Origin: Actinomycetota bacterium
Lineage (GTDB): Bacteria > Actinomycetota > AC-67
Direction: 5' to 3'
Assembly: GCA_041658565.1 (NCBI GenBank)
Contig: JBAZZY010000002.1
Span: forward strand, 62,001 to 126,000
DNA: 64,000 bases
Below are positions 42,318 to 51,685 of this stretch, piece by piece (position 1 is the stretch's first letter; each line of letters begins with the position of its first letter). The notes beneath the pieces were generated by a model, which saw only the letters and a program-made list of their open reading frames with translations, was not told the DNA's origin and searched no databases. The translations under genes and the position numbers were made by a program.

Positions 42318-44371
42318 CCGCCCGCGTTCGAAGCGAGTTGTTCGCCCAATACCTTGCGGATCAGCGTGACCATGCGGTCGGCATCGAGTTCTTCCGACAC
42401 GACTTCGCATCCGCCGAGCAGTTCACTGTGGCGCGCGGCGGTTGCTTCGTCGACTTGAACAATTACCGGAGTCATGGGGCACACTGCCCGGTACGCCCGC
42501 AGCACAGCTAGATTCTCCGGGTTGCTCAGATCCCTGGTGAACACCACGATGTGGGCGCCCTCGGCTAGGGCGCACGACCCATCCGTGACCAGCGGGCACC
42601 GCACACACGCAGGCGATTCGCCCGACCCAACGCACAGAGCGACTTCGTACCCGGCCTCGCGCAGTGCGTCCTCGATTCCCGCGTCGCCGTCCGGTCTCGA
42701 GGTCATTAGAACGCGCCGACGGTCGTTCGGCGGCCAGGCAGGTAGGGCCACGTTGAAGGATGCGCCTCCGCCCGCGCGGTCTTCCACCCACGCCTTCCCC
42801 CCATGGATCTCTGCGAATTGCCGCACGAGAGAGAGGCCGATTCCAACACCGGGCACGAAGGCCGATGCTGTGCCGCGGACGAACGGTTGGAAAATGGATT
42901 CGCGGATCTCTTCAGGCACGCCGGGCCCGCGATCGTCAACGGAGATCACGATGCCGTAGGCCTCGGTGCGAACTTGCACCGAAATCGGTGTACCCGCGGG
43001 AGTATGACGCACGGCGTTTATGAGCAGGTTCTCGAGGATCCTCCCCGTCTGACCGGGGTCCAGGAATGCGACAGTGGCATCGGGATTGATCTGGACGTCC
43101 AGTGGCCGGTCTTCGAGGTCCGCGGTCGCGACGACGCTGTCGATGAGGGGTGCCATGGTGACCGGCCGGCGCCGCGGCGAGAAGATCCCTCGGGACAGTC
43201 GGTCTACGTCGAGCAGGTCGGTGACTAGGCTGTCGAGCCGGCGCGCGCTCGATGCGATGCGGGTCGCGAAATCCATTTGCTCTTCCGACAAACCGAGTTC
43301 GGGTCGTGCCAGCGTCTCGGAGAACCCGAGCACCGTGGTGAGCGGTGTGCGCAACTCGTGGGAAACCATCTGCAGGAAGGAGTTCTTCATCCCGTCGACC
43401 TCGCGCAGCCGCTTTGTTGCCTCTTGTTCCCGGACGTAGGCGTCCCGGTAGGTCTTGCGGCTGTTCCGAAGCGCGCGCTCGACTGCGCGACGCCGGTCGT
43501 CGGCGCGCTCGGTCGCCGCGGCGATCAGCCATGCGACGAACAGCAGGACGGCGGCCGCTGCAACTGCACCCAGAGCGAGGGCGTACGACGAAGTGAAGTA
43601 GCCGGCGCGCGCGCCGCGTAGCGCGAGGAAGTTGACGGCGAAGGGGGCGCCGATCACGGCGGGGAGCAACAGTCGCAACGTCCTTCCGCCGGCGCCTCGG
43701 CTGGTGAACAGGTGCATTATGCCTACGTCGGGCCTGGACGTCAGCACTCCTGTCCCAAGAAGGAGCGTTGCGCCGGCCGTGTGGATGGCCATCCCCGTGT
43801 AGGGCAAGAAGTCCGGCGTTCCGTAGAAACCTCGGGTATCGAACGCGTACCCGGTCAGCGCGATCGTGCCGATCGCCGCGCCGGCAAGCGCGAGGAGTTG
43901 CGCAGGTGGCAGGCGCCACTGTGGCCGGGAATCCAACAACAGCAGTGCCGATCCCAGAAGCATCAGCGCGACTGCCGTCTGAGGGGAGGGGCGGCCGGGG
44001 AACGTTCCTCCGGATTCCAAGGCTCGGGGGATGATCCGGTCGATGTGCAGGTCGATTCCGGTTGCGTACTCGAAGGTCGTGAGCGCGCCGATGGCGGTGA
44101 CGGCGATCGAGGCGGACGTGCGAAACGCGCGCGCCGAGCGGCTCTCGCGTTCGGTCGGCGTGCGGGCGTGCCACAAGGCGACGGCGCCGAGCAGTAGCGC
44201 GAGCGCGGTGTTGGGCACCATCTGAGGGGATTGAGGAAGGATGCGGGTCGGCACTTCCGCGCCGACCGCCCAGGACACGAGCACAACGACCGAAGTGAGC
44301 CCGATCACGACCGCCGAGGTGGCGGTGACGGAGCCGGCTCTTCGTGAGGGGGAACTCTCGAAGGACTGCAT
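42314..44371 (-). CDS. Membrane sensor histidine kinase with a degenerate Cys-rich receiver-like C-terminus
   Basis: The 685-aa protein has about eight N-terminal membrane helices (MASE-like sensor, residues 1-290) and a coiled coil. HisKA follows with H338 in MVSHELRTPLTTV, then an ATPase with NLLINAVRHTPAG, DDRGPGVP and GVGIGLSLVRQF. Residues 560-685 resemble a receiver domain (RRVLMTSRPDGDAGIEDAL ... LIRKVLG) but lack the usual Asp motif. They contain a Cys-rich loop (CVRCPLVTDGSC), perhaps a metal or redox site. It has no response regulator partner nearby. The paralogous LuxR-type regulators at 32.4-34.4 kb are possible partners. Confidence 0.9.
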   Translation of the reverse strand: MQSFESSPSRRAGSVTATSAVVIGLTSVVVLVSWAVGAEVPTRILPQSPQMVPNTALALLLGAVALWHARTPTERESRSARAFRTSASIAVTAIGALTTFEYATGIDLHIDRIIPRALESGGTFPGRPSPQTAVALMLLGSALLLLDSRPQWRLPPAQLLALAGAAIGTIALTGYAFDTRGFYGTPDFLPYTGMAIHTAGATLLLGTGVLTSRPDVGIMHLFTSRGAGGRTLRLLLPAVIGAPFAVNFLALRGARAGYFTSSYALALGAVAAAAVLLFVAWLIAAATERADDRRRAVERALRNSRKTYRDAYVREQEATKRLREVDGMKNSFLQMVSHELRTPLTTVLGFSETLARPELGLSEEQMDFATRIASSARRLDSLVTDLLDVDRLSRGIFSPRRRPVTMAPLIDSVVATADLEDRPLDVQINPDATVAFLDPGQTGRILENLLINAVRHTPAGTPISVQVRTEAYGIVISVDDRGPGVPEEIRESIFQPFVRGTASAFVPGVGIGLSLVRQFAEIHGGKAWVEDRAGGGASFNVALPAWPPNDRRRVLMTSRPDGDAGIEDALREAGYEVALCVGSGESPACVRCPLVTDGSCALAEGAHIVVFTRDLSNPENLAVLRAYRAVCPMTPVIVQVDEATAARHSELLGGCEVVSEELDADRMVTLIRKVLGEQLASNAGG

Positions 44372-44489
44372 GCGACCGCCGCCAGCATAGGGCGGGCTTC
44401 TCGGTGTTGCCAGCGACCGCGTTCCCTATCGCGACGCCGGAGTCCTGGAAGGCCTAGAGGACCCCCGAATAGTGAGTGTGTGGGGCGCC

Positions 44490-44909
44490 TTAGCAGTCGT
44501 GGTCGTCGCCCGTGTCCCAGTCGCCGTCGGGGCCCGAGCTCGACCAGTCCTCGCCGTAGCGACCTTCTGCCTGGTTCTCGTCGGCCACGATGATCACGCC
44601 GCACGTGTTCGCGGCGCCGTCATTGCCCTGCTGCTCCGACTGCATGTCGCCGCCGAAGTAGAAGATCGTCTGGCCGCCTTGGTTGACGCAGATCGCCAGT
44701 CGCTCGGGCTGCTTAGAGGCGTTCTTCGGCGCGGGGCCGTTCGCCTCGTCGTACGTCGCTCCGCCGGCGTAGGTGACGACGGTGACCTGCTCCTTGCTCC
44801 GACAGTCCTTAGCATCGGGGACGTCTCGAAGGGCGTGGCCCTTTCGTGCGAAGCCTGCGGTCGGCGCGAGCGCGGCGACGAGAACTACGGCAAGGGCGAT
44901 GCGGCGCAT
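44490..44909 (-). CDS. Small secreted protein with an acidic C-terminus
   Basis: The 139-aa product starts after AGGAGGG and has a signal peptide (RRIALAVVLVAALAPTAGFA). The mature part has four spaced Cys residues (near DAKDC, LAICV, NTCGV and the C-terminal Cys). It ends with a strongly acidic tail (SSSGPDGDWDTGDDHDC). I do not recognise a family; Ca2+ binding by the acidic tail is possible. It is divergent from the PHP-domain gene at 45070. Confidence 0.65.
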   Translation of the reverse strand: MRRIALAVVLVAALAPTAGFARKGHALRDVPDAKDCRSKEQVTVVTYAGGATYDEANGPAPKNASKQPERLAICVNQGGQTIFYFGGDMQSEQQGNDGAANTCGVIIVADENQAEGRYGEDWSSSGPDGDWDTGDDHDC

Positions 44910-45069
44910 GACGGTTCCCTCCTGTGGCGTTTGTGGGTTGCTCCTTCGACGTCGTGGTGCGGGTTCCTGCCGGGTTCGTTGTGAATTCTTGCAAACCCTG
45001 CGTGATCGGGAAGGAGTCCTTTGATCTCGGGCGAACTCCAACCCCAACAGCATTGACTCGGGAGGGGTA

Positions 45070-47394
45070 ATGGGTCACACGCGCGTTCGTTTGGGATCAC
45101 TTCGTGTCTGCATCGCGCTGGTTGCGCTCGTCGCGGGTATGGCTGTTCCGTCGGGCGCGCGCGCCACCGGCGACCCTGCTCCCTCGCCTTACACGCCGTT
45201 CGTCGGTGCGATGCACGAGCACTCGGGCTATTCCGACGGGTACCCCGGGTCCACGCCGGGCACCTACTACGCGAGCGCGAAGGGGCACGACCTCGACTTC
45301 CTGATGTCGGGCGAGCACTCGGACAACATGGATGTGCCCGTCGCCCTCAACGACGAGTGCCTTGACCCCACCAAGACCGCTACGTGCCCCGGCGGCGGAG
45401 AAGAGCCGCAGAAAGCGCTGCGTAAGTGGGACTCGACGCTGGCGTACGCGCGCGCGGCCTCCGACGCGAGCTTCACCGGGGTCCGCGGGTTTGAGTGGAC
45501 GTCCGACCGCTACGGGCACATCAACGTTTACTTCTCGCGCAACTACGCGAACGCCAAGACCGACGGCGGGTACGCAGCCACGATGAGGACGTTCTACGAG
45601 TGGTTCGCCCTGCATCCCCAGTTGGGCGGTGGAGAGGACGGGCTCGCGGTCTTCAATCATCCCGGCGCGAAGAAACTTCAGGTTGTCGGTCCGTATGACC
45701 CGGACGTGAACTGGGAGGATTTCGCGTACGTTCCTGCTGCTGATGACCGCATGGTCGGCATCGAGTTGTTCAACGATGATCGGGACTACGACGCCTACTA
45801 CTCATATGCGCTCGATAAGGGGTGGCATCTGGGTGCCGTCGGCGCGGAGGATCTAGGGCACCAGCGCATCGACGATTGGGGTGGACCGCAGTGGGCGAAG
45901 ACGGTCATCTTGGCGACCGATCGCGGCGAGGGGGCCCTGTATGAAGCGATGCTTGCTCGTCGGTTCTACGCAGTCCGCACGTCGGATGTGCGCATGACCT
46001 ACACGCTGGACGACGAACTGATGGGCGCGCGCCTCGTGCGTCCGGAGGATGCGCCGCTTCACATCGAGGCGTCGGTGAATGACGCGGCGGCAACTCTTGA
46101 GGTCGTCACCAGTGGCGGTGAGGTCGTAGAGAGTGGGATATCGACTCTGGACGTATCGATTCTCGCATCGGGTGCGCAGGGCTACTACTACGTGCGCGCG
46201 CGCAACGCAGCAGGCAAGCCGATCGCGTACTCCTCGCCGGTGTGGGTGTCCGCCGCACCGGGAGCTGCCGTCGGCCAGTGGCTGGCCGGAGACCTGCACG
46301 TGCACACATGTTTCTCGCACGACTCCTACTGCCCGCCCGACGACGACAACACCGGGCCGGATACGGCCTACGCGCTGAGCGGTACAGTCGCGGAGCGGTT
46401 CCTCGAAGCGTCGGCGCGCGGGCTCGACTACCTCGCTATCACCGACCACAACGACATTCGGTCCCACACTGATCCCGGATTCGGGACGCAGGGTGTCATC
46501 GGCGTCCGCGGGTACGAGAACTCACTCAACGGTCATGGACAGATGCTCGGTGTTGACCGCATCTACGACAGCGGTGATGGATCCGCCTCCGCCGTCGCGC
46601 AGATGGCTGCCGCACTGCGTGCGGCCGGTGGGGCTTTCCAAGCGAACCACCCGACGGCGGGGCTTGTCGGCGAGTTCAGTTGCGACGAACCCGAGAACCT
46701 CCATTGGACCTACGGCTACGACGTCCCGGTAGACACCGTTGAGGTGTGGAACGGGCCGTGGGTCTTGCAGCCGCCGGCCGGTTCCCCAAATGAGGACGCA
46801 GTCCGTTACTGGGAATGCTGGCTGCAGCGCGGCGCGCACGTTGGGGCGACGGGAGGCAGCGATTCTCACGCGCTCGTGACGGCGGCAGTGCAGGGGGTTG
46901 GCAACCCGACCACGTGGGTATTTGCGCGCGCGCGAAGCGAGCGCGGCGTCGTCGACGCGCTGCGCGAGGGTCGCACCAGCATCGCGATTCACCCGCCGAT
47001 GTACGGCGCGCCGCGACTCGTCCTGGAAGCCGACGTAGACGGTGACGGGAACTACGAGTCGATGATCGGAGACACGGTGCCGCCCGGCACGAAGATGCGC
47101 GTGCGCGCGGATGGCCTTGGATTCGCGGGTGAGGTCGAGGTGCGCGCGGGAACGGTCGGGGCCGGCATCGAAACCCCCGTCGACGACGCGCCGCTGGCGC
47201 CGGGCGGATCGATTGAGTTCAACGCTCCGTCGCTCACTGCGGGAAGCAGCGGGTGGGTGCGTGCGACGCTCCGGCTTCCCGACGGGGTGGCGCAGAGACG
47301 TGAGAACTGCAATTCCCTGCGTCCGGAGAACACGACGTACTGCCGCGACCACATTCTCGTGACGGCTCTGACTTCGCCCATCTACGTCGGGTGA
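45070..47394 (+). CDS. Secreted protein with two PHP/CehA-like metallohydrolase domains
   Basis: The 774-aa protein starts after GGGAGGGG and has a signal peptide (LRVCIALVALVAGMAVPSGA). Near the mature N-terminus is a PHP-like HEHSGYSDG motif with a later EHSDNMD. From about residue 400 a second domain opens GDLHVHTCFSHDSYCP and continues LDYLAITDHNDI and GGSDSHALV, matching the CehA/McbA class of metal-dependent phosphoesterases. Between and after them are beta-sandwich regions, and the C-terminus resembles a cell-wall-exposed tail. It likely hydrolyses phosphoesters, carbamates or other esters outside the cell; the first PHP site seems incomplete. Confidence 0.78.
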   Translation: MGHTRVRLGSLRVCIALVALVAGMAVPSGARATGDPAPSPYTPFVGAMHEHSGYSDGYPGSTPGTYYASAKGHDLDFLMSGEHSDNMDVPVALNDECLDPTKTATCPGGGEEPQKALRKWDSTLAYARAASDASFTGVRGFEWTSDRYGHINVYFSRNYANAKTDGGYAATMRTFYEWFALHPQLGGGEDGLAVFNHPGAKKLQVVGPYDPDVNWEDFAYVPAADDRMVGIELFNDDRDYDAYYSYALDKGWHLGAVGAEDLGHQRIDDWGGPQWAKTVILATDRGEGALYEAMLARRFYAVRTSDVRMTYTLDDELMGARLVRPEDAPLHIEASVNDAAATLEVVTSGGEVVESGISTLDVSILASGAQGYYYVRARNAAGKPIAYSSPVWVSAAPGAAVGQWLAGDLHVHTCFSHDSYCPPDDDNTGPDTAYALSGTVAERFLEASARGLDYLAITDHNDIRSHTDPGFGTQGVIGVRGYENSLNGHGQMLGVDRIYDSGDGSASAVAQMAAALRAAGGAFQANHPTAGLVGEFSCDEPENLHWTYGYDVPVDTVEVWNGPWVLQPPAGSPNEDAVRYWECWLQRGAHVGATGGSDSHALVTAAVQGVGNPTTWVFARARSERGVVDALREGRTSIAIHPPMYGAPRLVLEADVDGDGNYESMIGDTVPPGTKMRVRADGLGFAGEVEVRAGTVGAGIETPVDDAPLAPGGSIEFNAPSLTAGSSGWVRATLRLPDGVAQRRENCNSLRPENTTYCRDHILVTALTSPIYVG

Positions 47395-47404
47395 GGCGCG
47401 TCTT

Positions 47405-48721
47405 CTACTGTGCGATGCCTGAGTCCCAGAAGGCTTCGATGAAGCCCAAGCGGTTGACTTCGTTGGTGCCCTCGTAGATCTGGTTGAGGCGCGCGTCACG
47501 CATCGTCTTCTCGGCGCGGTTCGCGGTGAGGGTTCCGTGGTCGGCTAGGAACTCCATGGCGCGCGTCGTGACGGCGAAGGCTCCGTCCCCGCAGCGGGCC
47601 TTTGTCGCGCTGTTGATTCCTTGCATTGCGCTCTTTTGGCGCGCGGCTTGCCACACCATCCCGCGCATCGCCATCACCTCGAGCCACAGATCCGCCAAGG
47701 CGAGTTGCACCTCTTGGTATGACAGAAGCGGCCTGCCGCCTAGGCGGGCGCTACGCGCGAACTCGGTCGCGGCCTCGACCGCGCCGCGCGCGATACCAAG
47801 ACCGATCGCTGCCACCGGCAGCCGCGAGTAGTTGAGCACGTTTCTGTTCAGCGCCCAGCCTGAACGTTCGGTGCCGATCAGGTTCTCGGTGGGGATGAAC
47901 ACATCGTCGAAGAACAACTCGGTTGCGTCGCACGCGCGCTGACCGAGTTTGTGCTCGCTGCGACCGACGCGGAAACCCTGCCGGCTGCTCTCGACGACGA
48001 AGGCGGTCCAGTCGCGATCGACGCGTCCCTTGCTGCCGTCGGTCGGTTCCAGAACCGCGAAGGTCGACACGATGTCGGCGTAGGCGCCGCCGGAGATGAA
48101 CACCTTCTGGCCGTTCAAGACGTAGCCGCCGGACACCGCGCGCGCCGTCGTCGTGAAGCGCGCGGCGGCGGCCCCGTCGGTGTCTTCGACGTCGGATCCG
48201 GCCGAGGGCTCGGTGATTGCGAATGCTGCGAGTTTCGGACGTCCGGACATGTTGGCGCGCGACAACGGAAGGAGCCACCGCTTCCACGTCGGGAGGTGTC
48301 CCGAGATCATCAACGGTGCCATCCCGAGGTCGTGTGCGAGCACCGACAGGCCGAGTCCCCCGCACGCCGCGCAGAACTCCTCGGCCTTCAGAACGGAATG
48401 GAAGATCGTGCGCCGGCTGGTTAGCGCAACGAGGGGCATCTTGCCGAACGGCGGTGGAACAAGTTCGGACTGGAATCCACGGCGCGCGGCCTCCGCGAAC
48501 AAAGGCCGAGGGTCGTAGTCGTGGGGTGCGCGGTCGGCCTCTATCGCGCGGGGCGCGATCTCCTCGCTTGCGAACCGCCGATATGCGCGGCGCCGCGCGC
48601 GCAGGTTCACCGGCAGCGTCGCGGTGTCGCGTTCCCAAAGGGTTTCTGCTCCGCGGTCGTAGAGGAAGCGTCCCAGGGGCGCGAGACGTTCGATTGAGTT
48701 GGCGAGGATTGCGTCCATCAC
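47405..48721 (-). CDS. Acyl-CoA dehydrogenase, catalytic-type subunit
   Basis: The 438-aa protein has the acyl-CoA dehydrogenase fold: FAITEPSAGSDVEDTDG (FAD/substrate-binding), GYVLNGQKVFISGGAYADI, and a C-terminal segment LNQIYEGTNEVNRLGF with the catalytic Glu. The start overlaps the upstream gene by 4 bases (ATGA). It follows a second dehydrogenase that lacks the Glu at the equivalent place. The pair may form a mixed complex, as the actinobacterial FadE/ChsE-type heteromers do (inference). Confidence 0.9.
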   Translation of the reverse strand: MMDAILANSIERLAPLGRFLYDRGAETLWERDTATLPVNLRARRRAYRRFASEEIAPRAIEADRAPHDYDPRPLFAEAARRGFQSELVPPPFGKMPLVALTSRRTIFHSVLKAEEFCAACGGLGLSVLAHDLGMAPLMISGHLPTWKRWLLPLSRANMSGRPKLAAFAITEPSAGSDVEDTDGAAAARFTTTARAVSGGYVLNGQKVFISGGAYADIVSTFAVLEPTDGSKGRVDRDWTAFVVESSRQGFRVGRSEHKLGQRACDATELFFDDVFIPTENLIGTERSGWALNRNVLNYSRLPVAAIGLGIARGAVEAATEFARSARLGGRPLLSYQEVQLALADLWLEVMAMRGMVWQAARQKSAMQGINSATKARCGDGAFAVTTRAMEFLADHGTLTANRAEKTMRDARLNQIYEGTNEVNRLGFIEAFWDSGIAQ

Positions 48722-49836
48722 CGCGCGTCCTTTGCGAGATCCTGCAGCAGCAGGAGCAACTGGTCGCGTCCGCCGTGCATCGATGCGAGCGCACTCACGT
48801 CGCGCAGTCGTTTGGACTGGCCGTAGTCATCCATGTATCCGTACCCGCCGAGAACCTGCAGGCTGCTGGTCACCGCGCGCCGTGCGTGCTCGCCGATGCA
48901 AAGGCGCGCGCTGATCGCCCAGCGAAGCAGCGCCGTCGCGTCGATCGTCGCCAGCGGTTCGTGCGCGCGCGCGCCGAGCACCGACGTCATCACTTCGACA
49001 TCGTGGCGCGCGTGGGCGAGCAGCAGTCGGACGGCGGCGTGCTCGACGATGATGCTGCCGCCTTGATAGCGGCCTTCGGCGTAGGTCTGCGCATCGCGAA
49101 GCGCGCGCCTCGCCGCTCCGGCCGCGATCGTAGCCTGACCGAGCCAGTCGCATGCAACGACTCGTCGGAGCAGATCGCTTGCGGCGGGTCCACGGCGCAG
49201 AACCGTCGCTGCGGCGCGGTCGAAGGTGATGTGGGACTGGGTCATAGCGCGTACGCCGACGCGCGCGCCTACGTCTTGGACCCGGACGCCCTCAGCATCG
49301 GCCCCAACCGTCGCAAGCGCCCAACCGTCGCCCGCGCGCGCGAAGCACGCAAGCGACTCCGGCGCTCCGGCGGAGGTGACGAAGTGCGCGGTGCCGTGCA
49401 GCGTCCCGTCTTCTTGGACGCGGCAGACATCGGGAGCAGTGCGCTCATCCAGAGGGATTCCCAAGGGTGGCATGAACGCGGCGCCGACGATCGCGCCTTC
49501 GGCCGATTCGCCGTCCAGTGCCAGGCACCCGATGCCCTGCGCATGCACTGCCGCGGCGAAGCCCGCACAGGTCTCGGCGAGCGTGCTGAGCGTCACCAGC
49601 GACAGTGCCGCACCGGACTCCAGAGCGTGGCGCCCCCATACCCCTGCGTCGTGGCCCGCGTTGCCGGGATTCGGGTCGGCGAGCAAGTCCATGTCGGCGG
49701 TTTCCCGCAGCAACTTGGGCACTGCGCCGAGGTCGCCGTCGGGTCCCTCGGCGCCGAACAAGGTCGTTTCGACGTGCTCGCCGAAGCGGCGCACTACGTC
49801 GCCGACGACCGCGAGGTCCTCGGCGGAAACGATCAT
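48718..49836 (-). CDS. Acyl-CoA dehydrogenase-like protein lacking the catalytic Glu
   Basis: The 372-aa protein starts at the ATG at 49836, overlapping the decarboxylase-like stop (ATGA). The acyl-CoA dehydrogenase pattern is clear (MTQSHITFDRAAATVL, VACDWLGQATIAAGAARRAL, LQVLGGYGYMDDYGQSKRLR). Where active enzymes have YEGTxE this one reads MHGGRDQ, so the catalytic Glu is missing at that position. It probably partners the next gene in a mixed oligomer. It is shorter than usual at the N-terminus. The pathway is unknown. Confidence 0.85.
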   Translation of the reverse strand: MIVSAEDLAVVGDVVRRFGEHVETTLFGAEGPDGDLGAVPKLLRETADMDLLADPNPGNAGHDAGVWGRHALESGAALSLVTLSTLAETCAGFAAAVHAQGIGCLALDGESAEGAIVGAAFMPPLGIPLDERTAPDVCRVQEDGTLHGTAHFVTSAGAPESLACFARAGDGWALATVGADAEGVRVQDVGARVGVRAMTQSHITFDRAAATVLRRGPAASDLLRRVVACDWLGQATIAAGAARRALRDAQTYAEGRYQGGSIIVEHAAVRLLLAHARHDVEVMTSVLGARAHEPLATIDATALLRWAISARLCIGEHARRAVTSSLQVLGGYGYMDDYGQSKRLRDVSALASMHGGRDQLLLLLQDLAKDAR

Positions 49837-50741
49837 GTCAGCGTCGCCGTCGCGTCGGTGCTCTGCGTCACAGTCGTTTGGGTCCCGCGGTCGTAGCGCA
49901 CGGTGTGCAGGCCGGATTCGCGCTCCGCACCCCAGTAGCCCTCGTAGGCGCGGTCGGTTGTGCCGACGACTTCGCCGACGGGCAGAATCGCTGAGTGCGA
50001 CACGTAGCTCTTGGTGATGACCGGGGTCGATCCGACGCCGAGGTCCATCAGATCCTTCGCGACCTGATGGTCGCCCAGTGTCAGACTTCCCGCGCGCCGG
50101 CCGAAGCCGGTCTGGTAGTTGGCAAGCGTCGGTATCTTCGTCCTGACCAGATCGTTGCCGCGCACGGTGTAGGTGACGAGCGCGCGCCGGTCGGGGATGA
50201 CGAGTCCGGTGCGGCGCACCCCGAATGACAGAATGTCCGAGCCGCCCTCGCGCAGATCCACGTGCTGAGACTCGGGCGTGATGTCGAACGCCATGTCGGC
50301 GACGAACTTGGGGTAACCCCACACCGTGCGTCCCGCCTGGCGCGCGATGCGCGTGGTGACCGGCAGGTGCGCGATGAACGCCCCGAAGCCCGGCCACGCG
50401 GCTTCGGCGAGCAAAGGCGCGAACGGGGGCGCCTCGCGGTCGAGCGTGCACAGCACTGCGATCCCGATCTCGCCGTACGCGCCAACGCCGGTCTCGACGT
50501 AGTTGAACGCTACGATTCCGGCTGCCGCGCGATTCTTGGCCAACCGAACCGGCTGCAGTCGGCTGGATGGGAGCAGTGCGCGCGCTGCGTCGAGTTCTGC
50601 GGAGAAGATCCCGATGAACACGTCGCTGCGGTAGTAGCGAATTGGAAGGTCGATCTGGAAGCCGCCGACGTCAACGCCGGACTCGGCCGGACCGCTCCAC
50701 TCGAAGAAGTCTTTCTTTGCGGACTGCCTGATTGTCGCCAT
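49833..50741 (-). CDS. Acetoacetate decarboxylase (ADC) family protein
   Basis: The 302-aa protein starts at 50741 with GGGGGGAG upstream. It has the ADC-family core: FNYVETGVGAYGEIGIAVLC, TRIARQAGRTVWGYPKFVAD, and a C-terminal strand set (VYV-type barrel). The ADC Schiff-base Lys could correspond to the Lys of YPKF; many family members are not true decarboxylases. It is the first gene of an operon with two acyl-CoA dehydrogenase-like proteins. That suggests a role in breaking down or remodelling a keto- or branched acyl compound. Confidence 0.8.
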   Translation of the reverse strand: MATIRQSAKKDFFEWSGPAESGVDVGGFQIDLPIRYYRSDVFIGIFSAELDAARALLPSSRLQPVRLAKNRAAAGIVAFNYVETGVGAYGEIGIAVLCTLDREAPPFAPLLAEAAWPGFGAFIAHLPVTTRIARQAGRTVWGYPKFVADMAFDITPESQHVDLREGGSDILSFGVRRTGLVIPDRRALVTYTVRGNDLVRTKIPTLANYQTGFGRRAGSLTLGDHQVAKDLMDLGVGSTPVITKSYVSHSAILPVGEVVGTTDRAYEGYWGAERESGLHTVRYDRGTQTTVTQSTDATATLT

Positions 50742-50813
50742 CCTTGTACTCCCCCCGCGAAAACGGGCCTCACCCACGAGACGAACACCAGCGGCCGTTA
50801 GGGTAGCGCGATT

Positions 50814-51638
50814 TCAGATCGGCCCGAGTCCCAGGCCCCATCCCGCGAGGATGGCGAACGCAGTGGACACCGCGGTCTCGATGTAGCCGATGTGCCGAAT
50901 CGGCGGCCGCGTTTCGCGCGCGCCCAACGCGGCGACCGTCTTGACGGCCCCCGGAACCAGCGCGACGACCAGCAGGGGGTGGGCGAGTCCGGCGATCGCG
51001 CCGACCGCGGCCGCCGCGACGGAAACGATTTGCCAGACGATCGCCACGGCTCCGCGTGAGAGGCGTTCGCGCGCGCCGATCTCGCCGAGCGTCCGGCGTG
51101 CGACACGTTCGCGAACGTAGGGAACCGTGCCGCCGAAGGCCAGGAACGCGGCGAGAGCAGACAGAGTCCATGCGCGCGCCGGTCCGGCGATGAGGATCCA
51201 CGTGAGCGGCGCCAGCAGCGTGATCCCGGCGATCGCCACGAGTTCGGCCAAGATCGATCGCGGCCCCTTCCATGCGCGCGCGCCCACGTAGGCGAGTCCG
51301 ACGCCGACCGTGGCTGCACCCAGCGACAGAAGGTTGCCGACGTGTCCGCGCCCAAGCGCCGCGACACCAAGTGCTGCGTACGCCGCGAGCAGGATCGCGG
51401 TTCTCCGTCGGGCGGGCGCCCCAAGCGACTTGTGGGACCAAAAGGACGCTGCTGCTGCGAGCGGGAGGAACAGCGCGGCGAAACCGAGGCTGATCGCCAG
51501 ACCGGCCCAATCGCGACCGCCTGCCACCAGGCCGCCGACCAGCCCGAGCAGCCACGCATGCACGCTCATGAAACTCGCCCCATGTTCGCGGGGAACCATC
51601 GGCAGCTTGCGCGCGCGCCGCGGCTTATCGTTGGTCAT
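50814..51638 (-). CDS. YwiC-like membrane protein
   Basis: The 274-aa protein starts after GGAGGAG and has about eight membrane helices. The N-terminus carries the YwiC-family signature VPREHGASFMS. The family is common in Actinobacteria and Bacilli, sometimes next to nitrate or cofactor genes, with no proven function; it is distantly like prenyltransferases of the UbiA type. No neighbour here suggests a partner. Confidence 0.8.
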   Translation of the reverse strand: MTNDKPRRARKLPMVPREHGASFMSVHAWLLGLVGGLVAGGRDWAGLAISLGFAALFLPLAAAASFWSHKSLGAPARRRTAILLAAYAALGVAALGRGHVGNLLSLGAATVGVGLAYVGARAWKGPRSILAELVAIAGITLLAPLTWILIAGPARAWTLSALAAFLAFGGTVPYVRERVARRTLGEIGARERLSRGAVAIVWQIVSVAAAAVGAIAGLAHPLLVVALVPGAVKTVAALGARETRPPIRHIGYIETAVSTAFAILAGWGLGLGPI

Positions 51639-51685
51639 GTCTCCTCCGAGTCTCACATCGATCGTCGAGGCGCGCGCGCGCGGAG

